In this document: piece by piece, positions 41,391 through 49,667 of the stretch
Layout: each line of letters begins with the position of its first letter
Position numbering within the stretch: the stretch's first letter is position 1
Assembly (NCBI GenBank): GCA_958423465.1
Contig: CATZRD010000003.1
Span: 50,576 to 114,575, forward strand
Direction: 5' to 3'
DNA: 64,000 nucleotides
DNA from: an uncultured Oscillospiraceae bacterium
Lineage (GTDB): Bacteria; Bacillota; Clostridia; Oscillospirales; Oscillospiraceae
Made by a program: the position numbers and the translations under genes
Notes under the pieces: model-generated
What the model was told of the DNA's origin: nothing
Seen by the model: only the letters and a program-made list of their open reading frames with translations
Database searches by the model: none

Positions 41391-42416
41391 TTAGACATAA
41401 GGTAAAAAAATAGAAAAGGTAGAGCCGCATCCCACCATCGAAGATACTTTGATATAACCGCCCTGCATAGTTATAATTTCACGGGCAAGATACAGTCCTA
41501 AACCGATGCCCTCAATATCATGTACTTCTTCTTCCCGATAAAAGCGTTTGAAGATCATGCCCTGCCGATTTTCAGCAATCCCTTTTCCGCTGTCCGTAAT
41601 GTCAATTTTGACATACATTTCCCAAGCCTCAACCGAAACCTTGATTCTGCCGCCCGCCGATGTGTATTTCACTGCATTGTCCAAAATATTAAACAGGGCT
41701 TCGCTAGTCCATTTTCTGTCATGGGACGCGGCAATATCCTCTGGGCAATCGACGCTGACGCAGATATTTTTCTTTTCCGCATTTAAGAGAATGCCGCCCA
41801 ATGCCGCTGCCAATGTGTCATAAACTGGCTGAGTATTCTTTGCTAATGAAATGACCCCCGTTTCCAGCCGGGAAGTTTTCACCATAGCCGTCATAAGAAA
41901 CTCCAGCTTTTCAATCTGGCTGATTGATGCACACAAAAAATCCTGTCTCTTTTCTTCTGGCATAGGCTGTTCCAGCAAAGTGACGTTTACCATCTGGAGA
42001 CTGGCAAGCGGTGTTTTTACCTGATGGGATATATCAGAAATCAATTCTTGTAAATCAGTGCGTTCCTTGGCTACTATCTCGTGACTTTCCTTCATAACGT
42101 CGTATAACCGCTCAAGGCGCTGGTTGATCTTGTTAAACAAATTTTCTTCTTCGCTGATTTTTGCCGGCGCAACTGTTCCATCCAACATATCGTCTATCGT
42201 CTTGCAAAGGCCATCCGAGAACTGTACCAGCTTGTGGTGAAGAAAGGCTACAAAAAAGGCCGCACAGAGAAACACCAGTAGAGTGAGTAGCAGACCCAGC
42301 CATATGACAGCAGGATCTTTGGTAAATAGATAGACTGCTGTAATGACAACAACTGAAATTGTGCTTAAAACACCTGCACCTAACACACAGGCACGGTTAA
42401 TAGAAAGACCGTTCAT
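41391..42416 (-). CDS. sensor histidine kinase
   Basis: A 341-residue membrane kinase. Two N-terminal helices (about 10-32 and 37-62) with almost no outside loop are followed by a short linker, then H-box 'ISDISHQVKTPLASL' (histidine near 152). The ATPase domain follows with N-box 'NILDNAVKY', G1 'DSGKGI' and G2 'GIGLGLYLA'. The very short outer loop is typical of intramembrane-sensing BceS/VanS-like kinases that depend on their ABC transporter for sensing. The ATG overlaps the response-regulator stop by 4 bp (ATGA) with GGAGG upstream, which sets the start at 42416. Confidence 0.92.
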   Translation of the reverse strand: MNGLSINRACVLGAGVLSTISVVVITAVYLFTKDPAVIWLGLLLTLLVFLCAAFFVAFLHHKLVQFSDGLCKTIDDMLDGTVAPAKISEEENLFNKINQRLERLYDVMKESHEIVAKERTDLQELISDISHQVKTPLASLQMVNVTLLEQPMPEEKRQDFLCASISQIEKLEFLMTAMVKTSRLETGVISLAKNTQPVYDTLAAALGGILLNAEKKNICVSVDCPEDIAASHDRKWTSEALFNILDNAVKYTSAGGRIKVSVEAWEMYVKIDITDSGKGIAENRQGMIFKRFYREEEVHDIEGIGLGLYLAREIITMQGGYIKVSSMVGCGSTFSIFLPYV

Positions 42417-43096
42417 TTTTTCAGTCCTCCGATCCACATATAGCCCATTCCATAGACCGTCTTGATATATTGTTGGCCGTTCACTTCGATTTTTCCCCTA
42501 ACGCGGCTGATTGCGGCAGTCAATGCGTGTTCATCTACAAAGTTTCCGTCTGCATCCCACAACTTTTCAAGAAGCACCTGCCGTGTCAAAACAATCTGCG
42601 GATTTTTCACAAGGACTTTCAGCAGACGGTATTCCAGCGGCGTGAAAGCAACGCTTTCCCCCGCGAGAGCAGCGGTCATCTCCGTAAAATTGATGGATAG
42701 GATGCCGTCCGAATAAAAGTCGCCGCCTGTCTGTTTTTGAATACGGCCAAGCAAGGCAGAGACCTTTTTTCTAAATATGCTGATGGGAAAAGGCTTTGTC
42801 ACATAATCGTCCGCTCCCAATTCAAAGCCTTTTAGCATATCGCTCTCCATATCATTGGCGGTCAGGAAGATCACGGCTGTATCGGGCCGACGCTCCTTTA
42901 TCTTTCGGCAGAAGTCAAATCCATTCCCATCTGGCAAATTAATATCAAGAACGATCAGGTCATAATCCTGTTTCTCGCATAGCTGGTCTGCTGCAGCCTT
43001 GGTCAAAGCCGCATCCACATGATGCCCAACCATTGAAAGATTATAGCAAAGGGTGCTGTTTAACAGACGGTCATCCTCAACAACCAATAGCTTCAT
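42413..43096 (-). CDS. OmpR-family response regulator
   Basis: A 227-residue regulator: receiver domain (about 1-115) with acidic pair 'VVEDD', phospho-aspartate in 'IVLDINLPDGNG' (near D51), Thr in 'FLTAND' and Lys in 'VTKPF'. The winged-helix DNA-binding domain follows (about 125-225, 'LTPLEYRLLKVLVKNP' and 'TVYGMGYMW'). ATG 43096 follows GGGAGGAAG. It is the first gene of the regulator-kinase-ATPase-FtsX set and should activate that transporter. Confidence 0.94.
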   Translation of the reverse strand: MKLLVVEDDRLLNSTLCYNLSMVGHHVDAALTKAAADQLCEKQDYDLIVLDINLPDGNGFDFCRKIKERRPDTAVIFLTANDMESDMLKGFELGADDYVTKPFPISIFRKKVSALLGRIQKQTGGDFYSDGILSINFTEMTAALAGESVAFTPLEYRLLKVLVKNPQIVLTRQVLLEKLWDADGNFVDEHALTAAISRVRGKIEVNGQQYIKTVYGMGYMWIGGLKK

Positions 43097-43146
43097 ATGC
43101 TCACTTCCTCCCAAAATATAAATAACAGCCAAATGTCACAGAAACC

Positions 43147-43326
43147 TCACAAAGGTTTATTTTCTTTTCTGCGTCCATCCGCTGGCTTTTCCGTATCCTT
43201 TGGTATCAGCCACATATAGCCGATTTTTGAAACACCTGGTATGCGGTTTTCCTCACAAAGTTTCTGTACCCGTCTTTCAGAAATGCCCCATTTCCTCGCC
43301 GCTTCGGGGCAAGACATATATTCCAT
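43147..43326 (-). CDS. small HTH (excisionase/MerR-like) DNA-binding protein
   Basis: A 59-residue protein with one helix-turn-helix: 'MSCPEAARKWGISERRVQK' followed by 'RIPGVSKIGYMWLIPKD'. This is the short DNA-binding fold of Xis/helix-turn-helix-17 proteins, used either as recombination directionality factors or as local repressors. It starts at ATG 43326, lies 50 bp upstream of the response-regulator gene and shares its promoter at 43363-43391. It is therefore the true first gene of the cargo operon. A regulatory role in that operon is inferred. Confidence 0.8.
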   Translation of the reverse strand: MEYMSCPEAARKWGISERRVQKLCEENRIPGVSKIGYMWLIPKDTEKPADGRRKENKPL

Positions 43327-43362
43327 AATCCACCCAGCCCTTCTTCAAAATCTATCAGTATA

Positions 43363-43391
43363 ATTATATACGGAGAGCCGAATAATAGCAA
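43363..43391 (-). promoter_or_regulatory. promoter of the HTH / two-component / ABC operon
   Basis: TTGCTA (43391-43386), 17 bp, TATAAT (43368-43363) on the minus strand, 36 bp before the HTH start. Confidence 0.78.
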
Positions 43392-43486
43392 GGCGCAAAT
43401 TATGAATTATTTTGGCTATCTATAAGAACCGTGTAGACATATCCAGCGAGAAAGGTGAACAGTAAAATGTAGTAGGGTGAATGAAT

Positions 43487-43846
43487 ATGGCAAAAAGGCC
43501 AGTACAAAAGTATAATTTTAAGCCCTTCGGGGACGCAATCAAAGCGGCAAGGAACGGACGCAAAGAGTCCAGGAACAAGGTAGGAGACGAAATGTATCTA
43601 TCGCCCCGTTATCTTGCCAATATTGAAAATAAGGGACAACATCCAAGCCTTCAGATTTTCTTTGAGCTTGTTTCCCGCTATCATATTTCGGTGGATCAGT
43701 TTCTCTTTGAAGATTGCACAGACGGCAAGACAACGGCGCGCCGACAGCTTGATACCCTGCTTGATGGCCTGAGTGAGAAGGAAATTAAAATCATTACTGC
43801 CACAGTCCAAGCTATGTTGGATGCCAGAGCGGAGGATGAAGAATGA
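43487..43846 (+). CDS. XRE-family transcriptional regulator
   Basis: A 119-residue protein with an N-terminal Cro/cI helix-turn-helix domain (about 10-70; 'FGDAIKAARNGRKESRNKVGD', then 'LSPRYLANIENKGQHPSL', 'SRYHISVDQFLF'). A helical C-terminus ('LSEKEIKIITATVQAML') follows. Such regulators next to the mobilisation genes of Clostridia ICEs usually repress transfer. AGGGTGA precedes ATG 43487; ATG 43481 is also possible. It is divergent from the cargo operon and 316 bp upstream of mobC. Confidence 0.88.
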   Translation: MAKRPVQKYNFKPFGDAIKAARNGRKESRNKVGDEMYLSPRYLANIENKGQHPSLQIFFELVSRYHISVDQFLFEDCTDGKTTARRQLDTLLDGLSEKEIKIITATVQAMLDARAEDEE

Positions 43847-43939
43847 TGTTGCCGGCACAACTGAATATGGATTAAAAGACGCTATGAACTGATACGGTTT
43901 ATAGCGTCTTTTCTTTGCCTGGAAGGTAGCAAAAGTGGA

Positions 43940-44155
43940 GGTTTCGGTATTACATAGGTACGGGAAAAGAAACGATAGCAAGCACAGCAAGCGAGTACCC
44001 GCTTGCGATTTTTCGCATTTTCAGGTCCCTTGCCCGAAAATGAAAAATGCTTGTTGGGGCGCGGGTCTCCGGTGGAGACCTCAAAGCGTGAAACGCTTTG
44101 AAACGCTGACCGAGCCGACAGGCGAGACAGTCCCAAACCCTTATGAAGAACGGAG
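43940..44155. other. probable origin of transfer (hairpin cluster before mobC)
   Basis: The 316-bp gap between the XRE gene and mobC has no reading frame but holds three inverted repeats in a row: GCAAGCG-agtac-CGCTTGC (near 43978-43998), GGTCTCC-ggt-GGAGACC (near 44066-44082) and CAAAGCG-tgaaa-CGCTTTG (near 44083-44101). An oriT is expected just upstream of mobC and the relaxase gene, and such repeats are usual relaxosome sites. The nick site itself is not identified. Confidence 0.6.
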
Positions 44156-44162
44156 GCGGCGC

Positions 44163-44492
44163 ATGGCAAACCGAAAACGGAATATCCAAATGAAGTTTTA
44201 TGTCACAGAGGAAGAAAAACGCCTCATTGATGAGAAGATGGCCCAACTCCCCACCCGGCGCTATGGTGCCTATCTTCGGAAGATGGCGATTGACGGCTTT
44301 ATCATTTACACCGATACTGCGGATATCAAGGCGTTCACTTCGGAATTATCCGCCATCGGCCGGAACATCAACCAGATCGCAAAGCGGATCAACGCCACCG
44401 GCTCCCCCTATCAGGCGGACATGGAGGAAATCCGGGAAAGGCTGGACGAGATATGGCAGTTACAAAGACACATCCTATCAAGTCAACGCTGA
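44163..44492 (+). CDS. mobC: mobilisation accessory protein MobC
   Basis: A 109-residue ribbon-helix-helix relaxosome protein ('KRNIQMKFYVTEEEKRLID' strand-helix start, 'GAYLRKMAIDGFI', 'ELSAIGRNINQIAKRINATG'). MobC binds oriT and helps the relaxase to melt and nick it. GGAGG lies 7 bases before ATG 44163. The gene overlaps the start of the relaxase gene by 40 bp, so both are translated together. The length is typical. Confidence 0.88.
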   Translation: MANRKRNIQMKFYVTEEEKRLIDEKMAQLPTRRYGAYLRKMAIDGFIIYTDTADIKAFTSELSAIGRNINQIAKRINATGSPYQADMEEIRERLDEIWQLQRHILSSQR

Positions 44493-45796
44493 AAGCGGCC
44501 ATTGACTATATCTGCAATCCGGTCAAGACGGATGGAAAGCTGCTTGTTTCCGCTTATGGCTGCACCGCTGAAACAGCGGACATTGAATTTGAGTGGACCC
44601 GCCGCCGCGCCATCGACAAGGGCACGAACCTGGGCCGCCACCTGATCCAAGCCTTTGAGCCTGGGGAGGTGACGCCGGAGGAAGCCCATGAGATCGGGAT
44701 GCAGCTTGCGAAGGAAATCCTGGGCGGTAAGTATGAGTTTGTATTGACCACCCACACAGACAAGGATCACGTTCATAACCACCTGATTTTCAATGCGGTC
44801 AGCTTTACGGATCACAGGCACTACCATTCCAACAAACGGAGCTATCACTATATCCGCCGCACCAGCGACCGCATTTGTAAGGAACATGGATTGTCCGTCA
44901 TCATCCCCGGCCAGGACAAGGGCAAGAGCTACATTGAACACCAGGCGGCCCAGGCCGGGACCAGCTACAAGGCGAAACTGAAAGCCGCCATCGACCGGCT
45001 CATTCCCGCCTCCGCCGATCTTGAAGATTTGCTTCTTCGCCTGCAGAGGGAAGGATACGAGATCAAGCGGGGAAAATATGTTTCCTGCCGGGCCACAGAT
45101 CAAGAACGGTTTACCCGGATGAAAACCCTGGGCGTGGACTACACAGAGGAAGCCATCACCGCCCGGATCGCCGGACGATCCAGACCATCCAAGCAGCCGA
45201 AACAGCGTGACGGGAAAATCAGTCTGCTCATTGATATTCAGAACAACATCAAGGCACAGCAGAGCGCCGGGTTCGCGCATTGGGCGAAGCTGAACAATCT
45301 GAAACAGGCAGCAAAAACCATGAACTTCCTGACGGAACATGGGATCACCAGCTATGGAGAACTGGAAAGCAGACTGGCCGCCGTGACAGAACGGAGGGAT
45401 ACCGCTCACGCCTCCATCAAAGAAACGGAGGCCCGGACAGCAGAGCTATCCCTTGTGATGAAGCACGCCGCCACCTATCGCCAGTTGAGACCAATGTATG
45501 ACCGCTATCGCCAGTCCAGGGACAAGGAGAAATTCCTGCGTGGCCATGAGAGCGAGATCATCCTATTTGAAGCTGCCGCCAGGGAACTAAAAAGGATGGA
45601 AGCCGTACCGCTGCCATCCACAGAGAGCATGAAGGAGGAACTGGCCAAACTCACCGCAGAGAAGAATGCATTAATTGTCGAATACCGGACCGCCAGAAGC
45701 GAGGCTCAGGAGATTGAGACTATTAAGCAAAATGTGGACGCCCTTCTTTCTGTACCAAAGGAACAGGAGCAGCAAAAGCGACATGAGCTTGAATGA
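44453..45796 (+). CDS. MOBP-type relaxase/mobilisation nuclease
   Basis: A 447-residue relaxase. Near the N-terminus lie 'YICNPVKTDGKLLV' and 'RHLIQAFEPGEVTPEEAH', followed by the metal-binding three-histidine motif 'HTDKDHVHNHLIF' (about 99-111). The nuclease domain ends near 160, and a long coiled-coil C-terminal half follows. The enzyme nicks oriT, stays bound to the 5' end and pilots the strand into the recipient. A tyrosine in the first 40 residues (such as 'DYICNP') is the expected nucleophile. The gene overlaps mobC by 40 bp. It is followed, in the same frame after its TGA, by the small membrane-protein frame at 45815. Confidence 0.9.
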   Translation: MAVTKTHPIKSTLKAAIDYICNPVKTDGKLLVSAYGCTAETADIEFEWTRRRAIDKGTNLGRHLIQAFEPGEVTPEEAHEIGMQLAKEILGGKYEFVLTTHTDKDHVHNHLIFNAVSFTDHRHYHSNKRSYHYIRRTSDRICKEHGLSVIIPGQDKGKSYIEHQAAQAGTSYKAKLKAAIDRLIPASADLEDLLLRLQREGYEIKRGKYVSCRATDQERFTRMKTLGVDYTEEAITARIAGRSRPSKQPKQRDGKISLLIDIQNNIKAQQSAGFAHWAKLNNLKQAAKTMNFLTEHGITSYGELESRLAAVTERRDTAHASIKETEARTAELSLVMKHAATYRQLRPMYDRYRQSRDKEKFLRGHESEIILFEAAARELKRMEAVPLPSTESMKEELAKLTAEKNALIVEYRTARSEAQEIETIKQNVDALLSVPKEQEQQKRHELE

Positions 45797-45814
45797 ATCG
45801 GTCCTGTTCGCAGA

Positions 45815-46036
45815 GTGTTTGCAAATGATTTTCTGGATGCCCCGGGCGCTGTCCAAAGCATTTTTCATCAAGAGCGTGCTGCCCGCTGCGGCGGCTCCTT
45901 CGGCGGCGGCCTGGTGCTGTTTGTGTTCAACTTCATTCTTGGCAGCTTGATCGGCGGTTTCGTTTTGCTTTGGCAGTTGATCATGGCGGCGTGGTATGTG
46001 CCGTTGATGGTGTTGAGGCTAATAAGATTACTATAA
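45815..46036 (+). CDS. small membrane protein downstream of the relaxase
   Basis: A 73-residue frame beginning at GTG 45815 ('VFANDFLDAPGAVQSIFHQ') with a ~30-residue glycine-rich hydrophobic stretch ('LVLFVFNFILGSLIGGFVLL', then 'LIMAAWYVPLMVLRLI'), i.e. two short membrane helices. It has no strong ribosome site and lies 18 bp after, and in the same frame as, the relaxase stop. The defence cassette starts just beyond it. It could be an intact small ICE membrane protein or the 5' end of a larger gene cut off by the cassette insertion. Confidence 0.5.
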   Translation: MFANDFLDAPGAVQSIFHQERAARCGGSFGGGLVLFVFNFILGSLIGGFVLLWQLIMAAWYVPLMVLRLIRLL

Positions 46037-46048
46037 TACGAAAAATAA

Positions 46049-46086
46049 GGGACGCAATCTCAAATAAAATGAGATTGCGTCCTTGT
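46049..46086. terminator. bidirectional terminator at the left edge of the defence cassette
   Basis: GGACGCAATCTCA and TGAGATTGCGTCC pair perfectly around AATAAAA, with A-rich sequence on one side and CCTTGTTAAT on the other. It can end both the relaxase transcript and the defence operon. Confidence 0.85.
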
Positions 46087-46118
46087 TAATATGTGTAAAT
46101 ATAGTTTATGAGAACACC

Positions 46119-46361
46119 TTACCGTTCCACATTTGACTGTGAGAGGACACTGGCTGCAAAATTTTTTGTCTCATCCGAGTATTTGTTGCTTTGCAGCACG
46201 CGAGATGCGATATCCTCCATGGCTGCTCCCGTTTGCTTTGACGCCGAGCACTGTGAAAGCACACTGGCCGCAAGTGATTTTTGAATTTTTGAAGCATTGT
46301 TGTTAGTTAGCGCCTTAGATGCTTTTGAGGCCATAGAGCTGCTACTCGTTTTTCGGTTCAT
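46119..46361 (-). CDS. 80-residue Ala/Ser repeat protein, third gene of the AAA-protease cassette
   Basis: A small hydrophilic protein starting 'MNRKTSSSSMASKASKAL'. It consists of three imperfect ~25-residue units, each with the core [A/S]AS-VLSQ: 'SLAASVLSQCSASKQTG', 'DIASRVLQSNKYSDETK' and 'NFAASVLSQSNVER'. GGAGG lies 6 bases before the ATG at 46361, and the gene begins 13 bp after the protease stop, so it is the last cistron of the operon. I recall small proteins of unknown role with similar SAAGSALSQ-type repeats in other bacteria. The repeats could be cleavage or docking sites for the protease. Function unproven. Confidence 0.75.
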   Translation of the reverse strand: MNRKTSSSSMASKASKALTNNNASKIQKSLAASVLSQCSASKQTGAAMEDIASRVLQSNKYSDETKNFAASVLSQSNVER

Positions 46362-46374
46362 AATAACCCTCCAG

Positions 46375-48603
46375 TTAGAATTCAATTTCTTCTTCTGCCT
46401 TGTTGTAAATATCAATCCGATTCTCGATATCAATGCGATTGACTACCCATCCACGCATCATGCAGAGTTTAATAAAATCGTCAATGCGATTTTCACCATT
46501 CATTTCCTTCAAGGTAACGACTACACCAAACGAAAGGCCACGGCCAATTTTCTCTTTCAGGCGTTCTTTCGTTTTGATACTCAAGCCCCACATTCCTGCG
46601 CCATATACCTTTCGAGGAACAGCACGATCCTTCAACTCTTCACTAATCAATTTTACATTGTCCCATTTTCGATATAATTGTCGTGCTTCTGGCTCATAAA
46701 GATGTTTGCCGCCTTCATCACCTTGGGAATTTGAGTTGATACTTGAAATGGTAGCTTTTCCATCTTTCTCTACCACTCTTCCAAAATGAATATCCATTTC
46801 CGTACTTGTGTAATCGACACCCTGATCTCTCATGCATTTGGGGAAGTAGCAGAGTGTAGCCCGTGCATAAAATGGCTGTTTGTCTCTATAAATCGGCACC
46901 GGAATTTTGTATGTGTACGTTTCATATGCATCAGTTGTCCCTGTCATAACAAAGCGGATTTCATCGTCTGATGTTTTGATGATGTTTTCAATTCGCTGTG
47001 GGACAACGCCATATCCAATAGAGCATGAAGCACCATCTTTCCGATTCCAACCTGCAGCAGCATCGATTATCAGTGCTTTTGCAACCTCACGAGAGAATCC
47101 CAAAGTACAAATCAGATATGCCATCTTACGAGCTATCCAAGGAGCAGAGAAAGAGGTTCCTTTTACAAATCCTTCTCCGGTTGGCGTGCATACATGCATA
47201 GGCTGACCAGTATCTCCACCGTAGTAACTAACATCCGGCTTGTGAAAGAAAGAAAGCACCGGCCCAACACGATGATACGAAGCTGGGGTCCCTTCAAGTG
47301 TCACAGAATTTACGACTAACGAGTTTAGAGAATCAGCCGGAGCACCTATTGGGATAGTTTCCTGTTCAGGATCACCGTTGGTGCCTGCAATTACAAAAAC
47401 AACATCGAACTCACTCTGGATTTTGTCAAGCTCAGCCGCTTCTGGAGAAATAAAATTTGGCTTTATTGGTAGTATTGAACCTAAAGATAAGTTCCATACC
47501 TTGATATCTCGGTTTTGAGAAACAGCCTTGCGAATCGAACGAAGAATCGTGTAAGAGCTAAAACGGCCTTTTTTGGCAACGCCAAAGTGCTTCACTCTAA
47601 ACCGCCCACACCCATCATCCAACGCAGGGTTAATTGCCGGGCCGTCCACGATAATCGATGTTACTTCCGTACCATGTGTATAGTCGCGCGCATCCAGCTC
47701 AATACCATCATCAAGCATACTCTCGTAAGAAACCCAATCTTTGAAATAAACATCTTTGGAAAATGGCGTGTCAATTACCCCGATAATAGGCTCCTGATTG
47801 GGCTCAGGTATTTGAACTACGCGCGGATCGCTTGCAACACTTTCCTCAGACGGCACTTCTCTCAAATCACGAACCTTCATGGCAATGAGATATGGCACCT
47901 GTTCTTTTAAGATTGCAATTTCATCTGGGCGTAAAAGTACAGTATTCTCGTCAATTTGCTTTGCATTTAAGTAATCGATACCGATTGCATGAAACACATC
48001 TTCTGTTTTTACATCTGTCCGATAAAGAGTGATAATTGCATCCCCATCCTCATCGGTTTCCGCAAAATCAACCGAAAATTTCTCAACATAGAATGAATCT
48101 ACAACTACATTCACAAAATTTGTTTTTGCCAAACGAGCTTGATGCTTATATTGCTTTCGTCCCTTGTTTAGAGCTTCGAGATCCATGTGAGAAATTTTAC
48201 CATTATAGTCGTGCTCTATAATCTCACGAACAGTAATAAGCCGTGTGATAGTCTCTGATATGACATCAAGACCAACATAATATGTGAATACATGCTGGAT
48301 TTGTGGAGCTTCACCAGCAAATTTTGCACCACGGATGGAATCATTGGGATCGGAAGAACCCTTACATAAAAGTCCTCGAATTCGATTGCTCTTTGCAACT
48401 ACGCTTGTATAGTACACACTAATAAGTGCACCCTTAATTAAGGTGTGCTCATTCCAATAAATCTGCAAAGAGTGCAAATCGTTAATTAAATCCGAGATGT
48501 GAGTGGATTCAACGAAACGACCAACGGGAATATTTCTTTTTCCACCACCAGGATTCCCACTATGTTGTTCAAACTGCCCTTTTAATTGAAGTATGCTATT
48601 CAT
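46375..48603 (-). CDS. S8 subtilisin-like protease, IetS-like anti-phage effector
   Basis: A 742-residue cytosolic protein. The first ~265 residues form a region specific to this group. The subtilase domain follows (about 270-530) with D278 ('IGVIDTPF'), H310 ('THGTEV'), oxyanion N409 ('IAGTNGD') and S484 ('GTSFSAP'), a complete catalytic set. Residues 540-742 are a C-terminal domain of unknown fold. There is no signal peptide or propeptide, unlike degradative subtilisins, so it acts inside the cell. Its ATG directly follows the stop of the AAA gene. An AAA ATPase fused in operon with such a protease is the plan of the ietAS anti-phage system. Confidence 0.88.
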   Translation of the reverse strand: MNSILQLKGQFEQHSGNPGGGKRNIPVGRFVESTHISDLINDLHSLQIYWNEHTLIKGALISVYYTSVVAKSNRIRGLLCKGSSDPNDSIRGAKFAGEAPQIQHVFTYYVGLDVISETITRLITVREIIEHDYNGKISHMDLEALNKGRKQYKHQARLAKTNFVNVVVDSFYVEKFSVDFAETDEDGDAIITLYRTDVKTEDVFHAIGIDYLNAKQIDENTVLLRPDEIAILKEQVPYLIAMKVRDLREVPSEESVASDPRVVQIPEPNQEPIIGVIDTPFSKDVYFKDWVSYESMLDDGIELDARDYTHGTEVTSIIVDGPAINPALDDGCGRFRVKHFGVAKKGRFSSYTILRSIRKAVSQNRDIKVWNLSLGSILPIKPNFISPEAAELDKIQSEFDVVFVIAGTNGDPEQETIPIGAPADSLNSLVVNSVTLEGTPASYHRVGPVLSFFHKPDVSYYGGDTGQPMHVCTPTGEGFVKGTSFSAPWIARKMAYLICTLGFSREVAKALIIDAAAGWNRKDGASCSIGYGVVPQRIENIIKTSDDEIRFVMTGTTDAYETYTYKIPVPIYRDKQPFYARATLCYFPKCMRDQGVDYTSTEMDIHFGRVVEKDGKATISSINSNSQGDEGGKHLYEPEARQLYRKWDNVKLISEELKDRAVPRKVYGAGMWGLSIKTKERLKEKIGRGLSFGVVVTLKEMNGENRIDDFIKLCMMRGWVVNRIDIENRIDIYNKAEEEIEF

Positions 48604-49638
48604 TTAGTCCTCCTTCAACTCTCGAGATACCTGACTTTTCGATATTCCAGTCAAAATTTCTGTTTCCCGTACGGTAAATCCCTGTGATTGCATGACATGG
48701 ATATCCATTGGCTCAGGGTATACAGCCTTATAAAACCGTTTGAGATAATCAAATTCATCCGAAGGATTGCTGAATGCAACAGACGCACGGATAATGTTCT
48801 TTAATTCCCCGGGGTAAGGAATCGGCGACATGAGATTAACAATCTTCCGAAACAGCCGGATATTTTTTCCTGCACACTTGAATCTGTTCAAAAAATCGTT
48901 TAGCAAGACCTCTGCAATCTCAGCTAAGTCTTCCTGCGTATATCTATTAAAATCAATGATAGAGTCAAATCTTCTAATCAATGCCTTATCGAAATGGTCG
49001 AATAAGTTTGTCGTTGCAAGCAAAACAATACGATCATCCAAACGATCAAATTCCTTGAGTAGTGTGGATGTGGCTCTTCCCATTTCACGCAGGTCGTTTG
49101 AATTGGTTCGATCCAATGCAATAGAGTCGATTTCGTCAAAGAGAACTATTACTTTTTCTGGATGGGCAAATTCGGTTATTTCCCGAAATAACGCAACAAT
49201 ATTCTTCTGTGTTTGTCCAAGCTTGCTATCGATCACAGCTGAAAAATCTACTGCATATAATTCTCGATTTAGTATTCGTGCGACTTGTTTTGCTGTTTCA
49301 GTTTTCCCTGTTCCAGGGGGTCCTTGGAACAGGAATTTGTTAATTCCAAGATTTCGACTAATTGCATTGACCATCCCCATCACATCCTGTTCAATCAATT
49401 CTGGAAGTGGTAGTGGGTCATTTCCGACAGGCACTTTTTCAAAAAAGCCAGATGATAGATCACTTACTTGTGGAACGAAGGTATTGGCATTCGAGAGAAG
49501 TGCCATAATATACTCTGCCAATTGATAATCGCCAAGCTGGTCAAACTCTTTTGCTACTTCATATGCTTCACTCCGAAAACCCGCTTCGTTGCCTTCAGAG
49601 TGGTATCGTATTAGATTTATAATGTTCTTCTTCTTCAT
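48604..49638 (-). CDS. AAA+ ATPase, IetA-like anti-phage protein
   Basis: A 344-residue ATPase of the FtsH/spastin-like AAA class: Walker A 'GPPGTGKT' (106-113), Walker B 'VIVLFDEID' (163-171), sensor 1 'LLATTN' (N211) and arginine fingers R222-R223 ('ALIRRFD'). The C-terminus ends in a helix-turn-helix-like segment ('TVRETEILTGISKSQVSRE'), unusual for the group. TGGAGGG precedes the ATG. It is first in an operon with the S8 protease (no gap) and the repeat protein, driven by a consensus promoter. By analogy to ietAS, it should sense or remodel a phage product and license the protease; this is inferred. Confidence 0.88.
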   Translation of the reverse strand: MKKKNIINLIRYHSEGNEAGFRSEAYEVAKEFDQLGDYQLAEYIMALLSNANTFVPQVSDLSSGFFEKVPVGNDPLPLPELIEQDVMGMVNAISRNLGINKFLFQGPPGTGKTETAKQVARILNRELYAVDFSAVIDSKLGQTQKNIVALFREITEFAHPEKVIVLFDEIDSIALDRTNSNDLREMGRATSTLLKEFDRLDDRIVLLATTNLFDHFDKALIRRFDSIIDFNRYTQEDLAEIAEVLLNDFLNRFKCAGKNIRLFRKIVNLMSPIPYPGELKNIIRASVAFSNPSDEFDYLKRFYKAVYPEPMDIHVMQSQGFTVRETEILTGISKSQVSRELKED

Positions 49639-49667
49639 GGAAATCCCTCCAGGATTGATTTACTTAT

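Noticed and set aside
45797..46036. Stop-codon read-through joining the relaxase to the following membrane segment.
   Set aside because: The two are in the same frame across a single TGA, but nothing marks a read-through or selenocysteine context; separate translation or a fragment is simpler.
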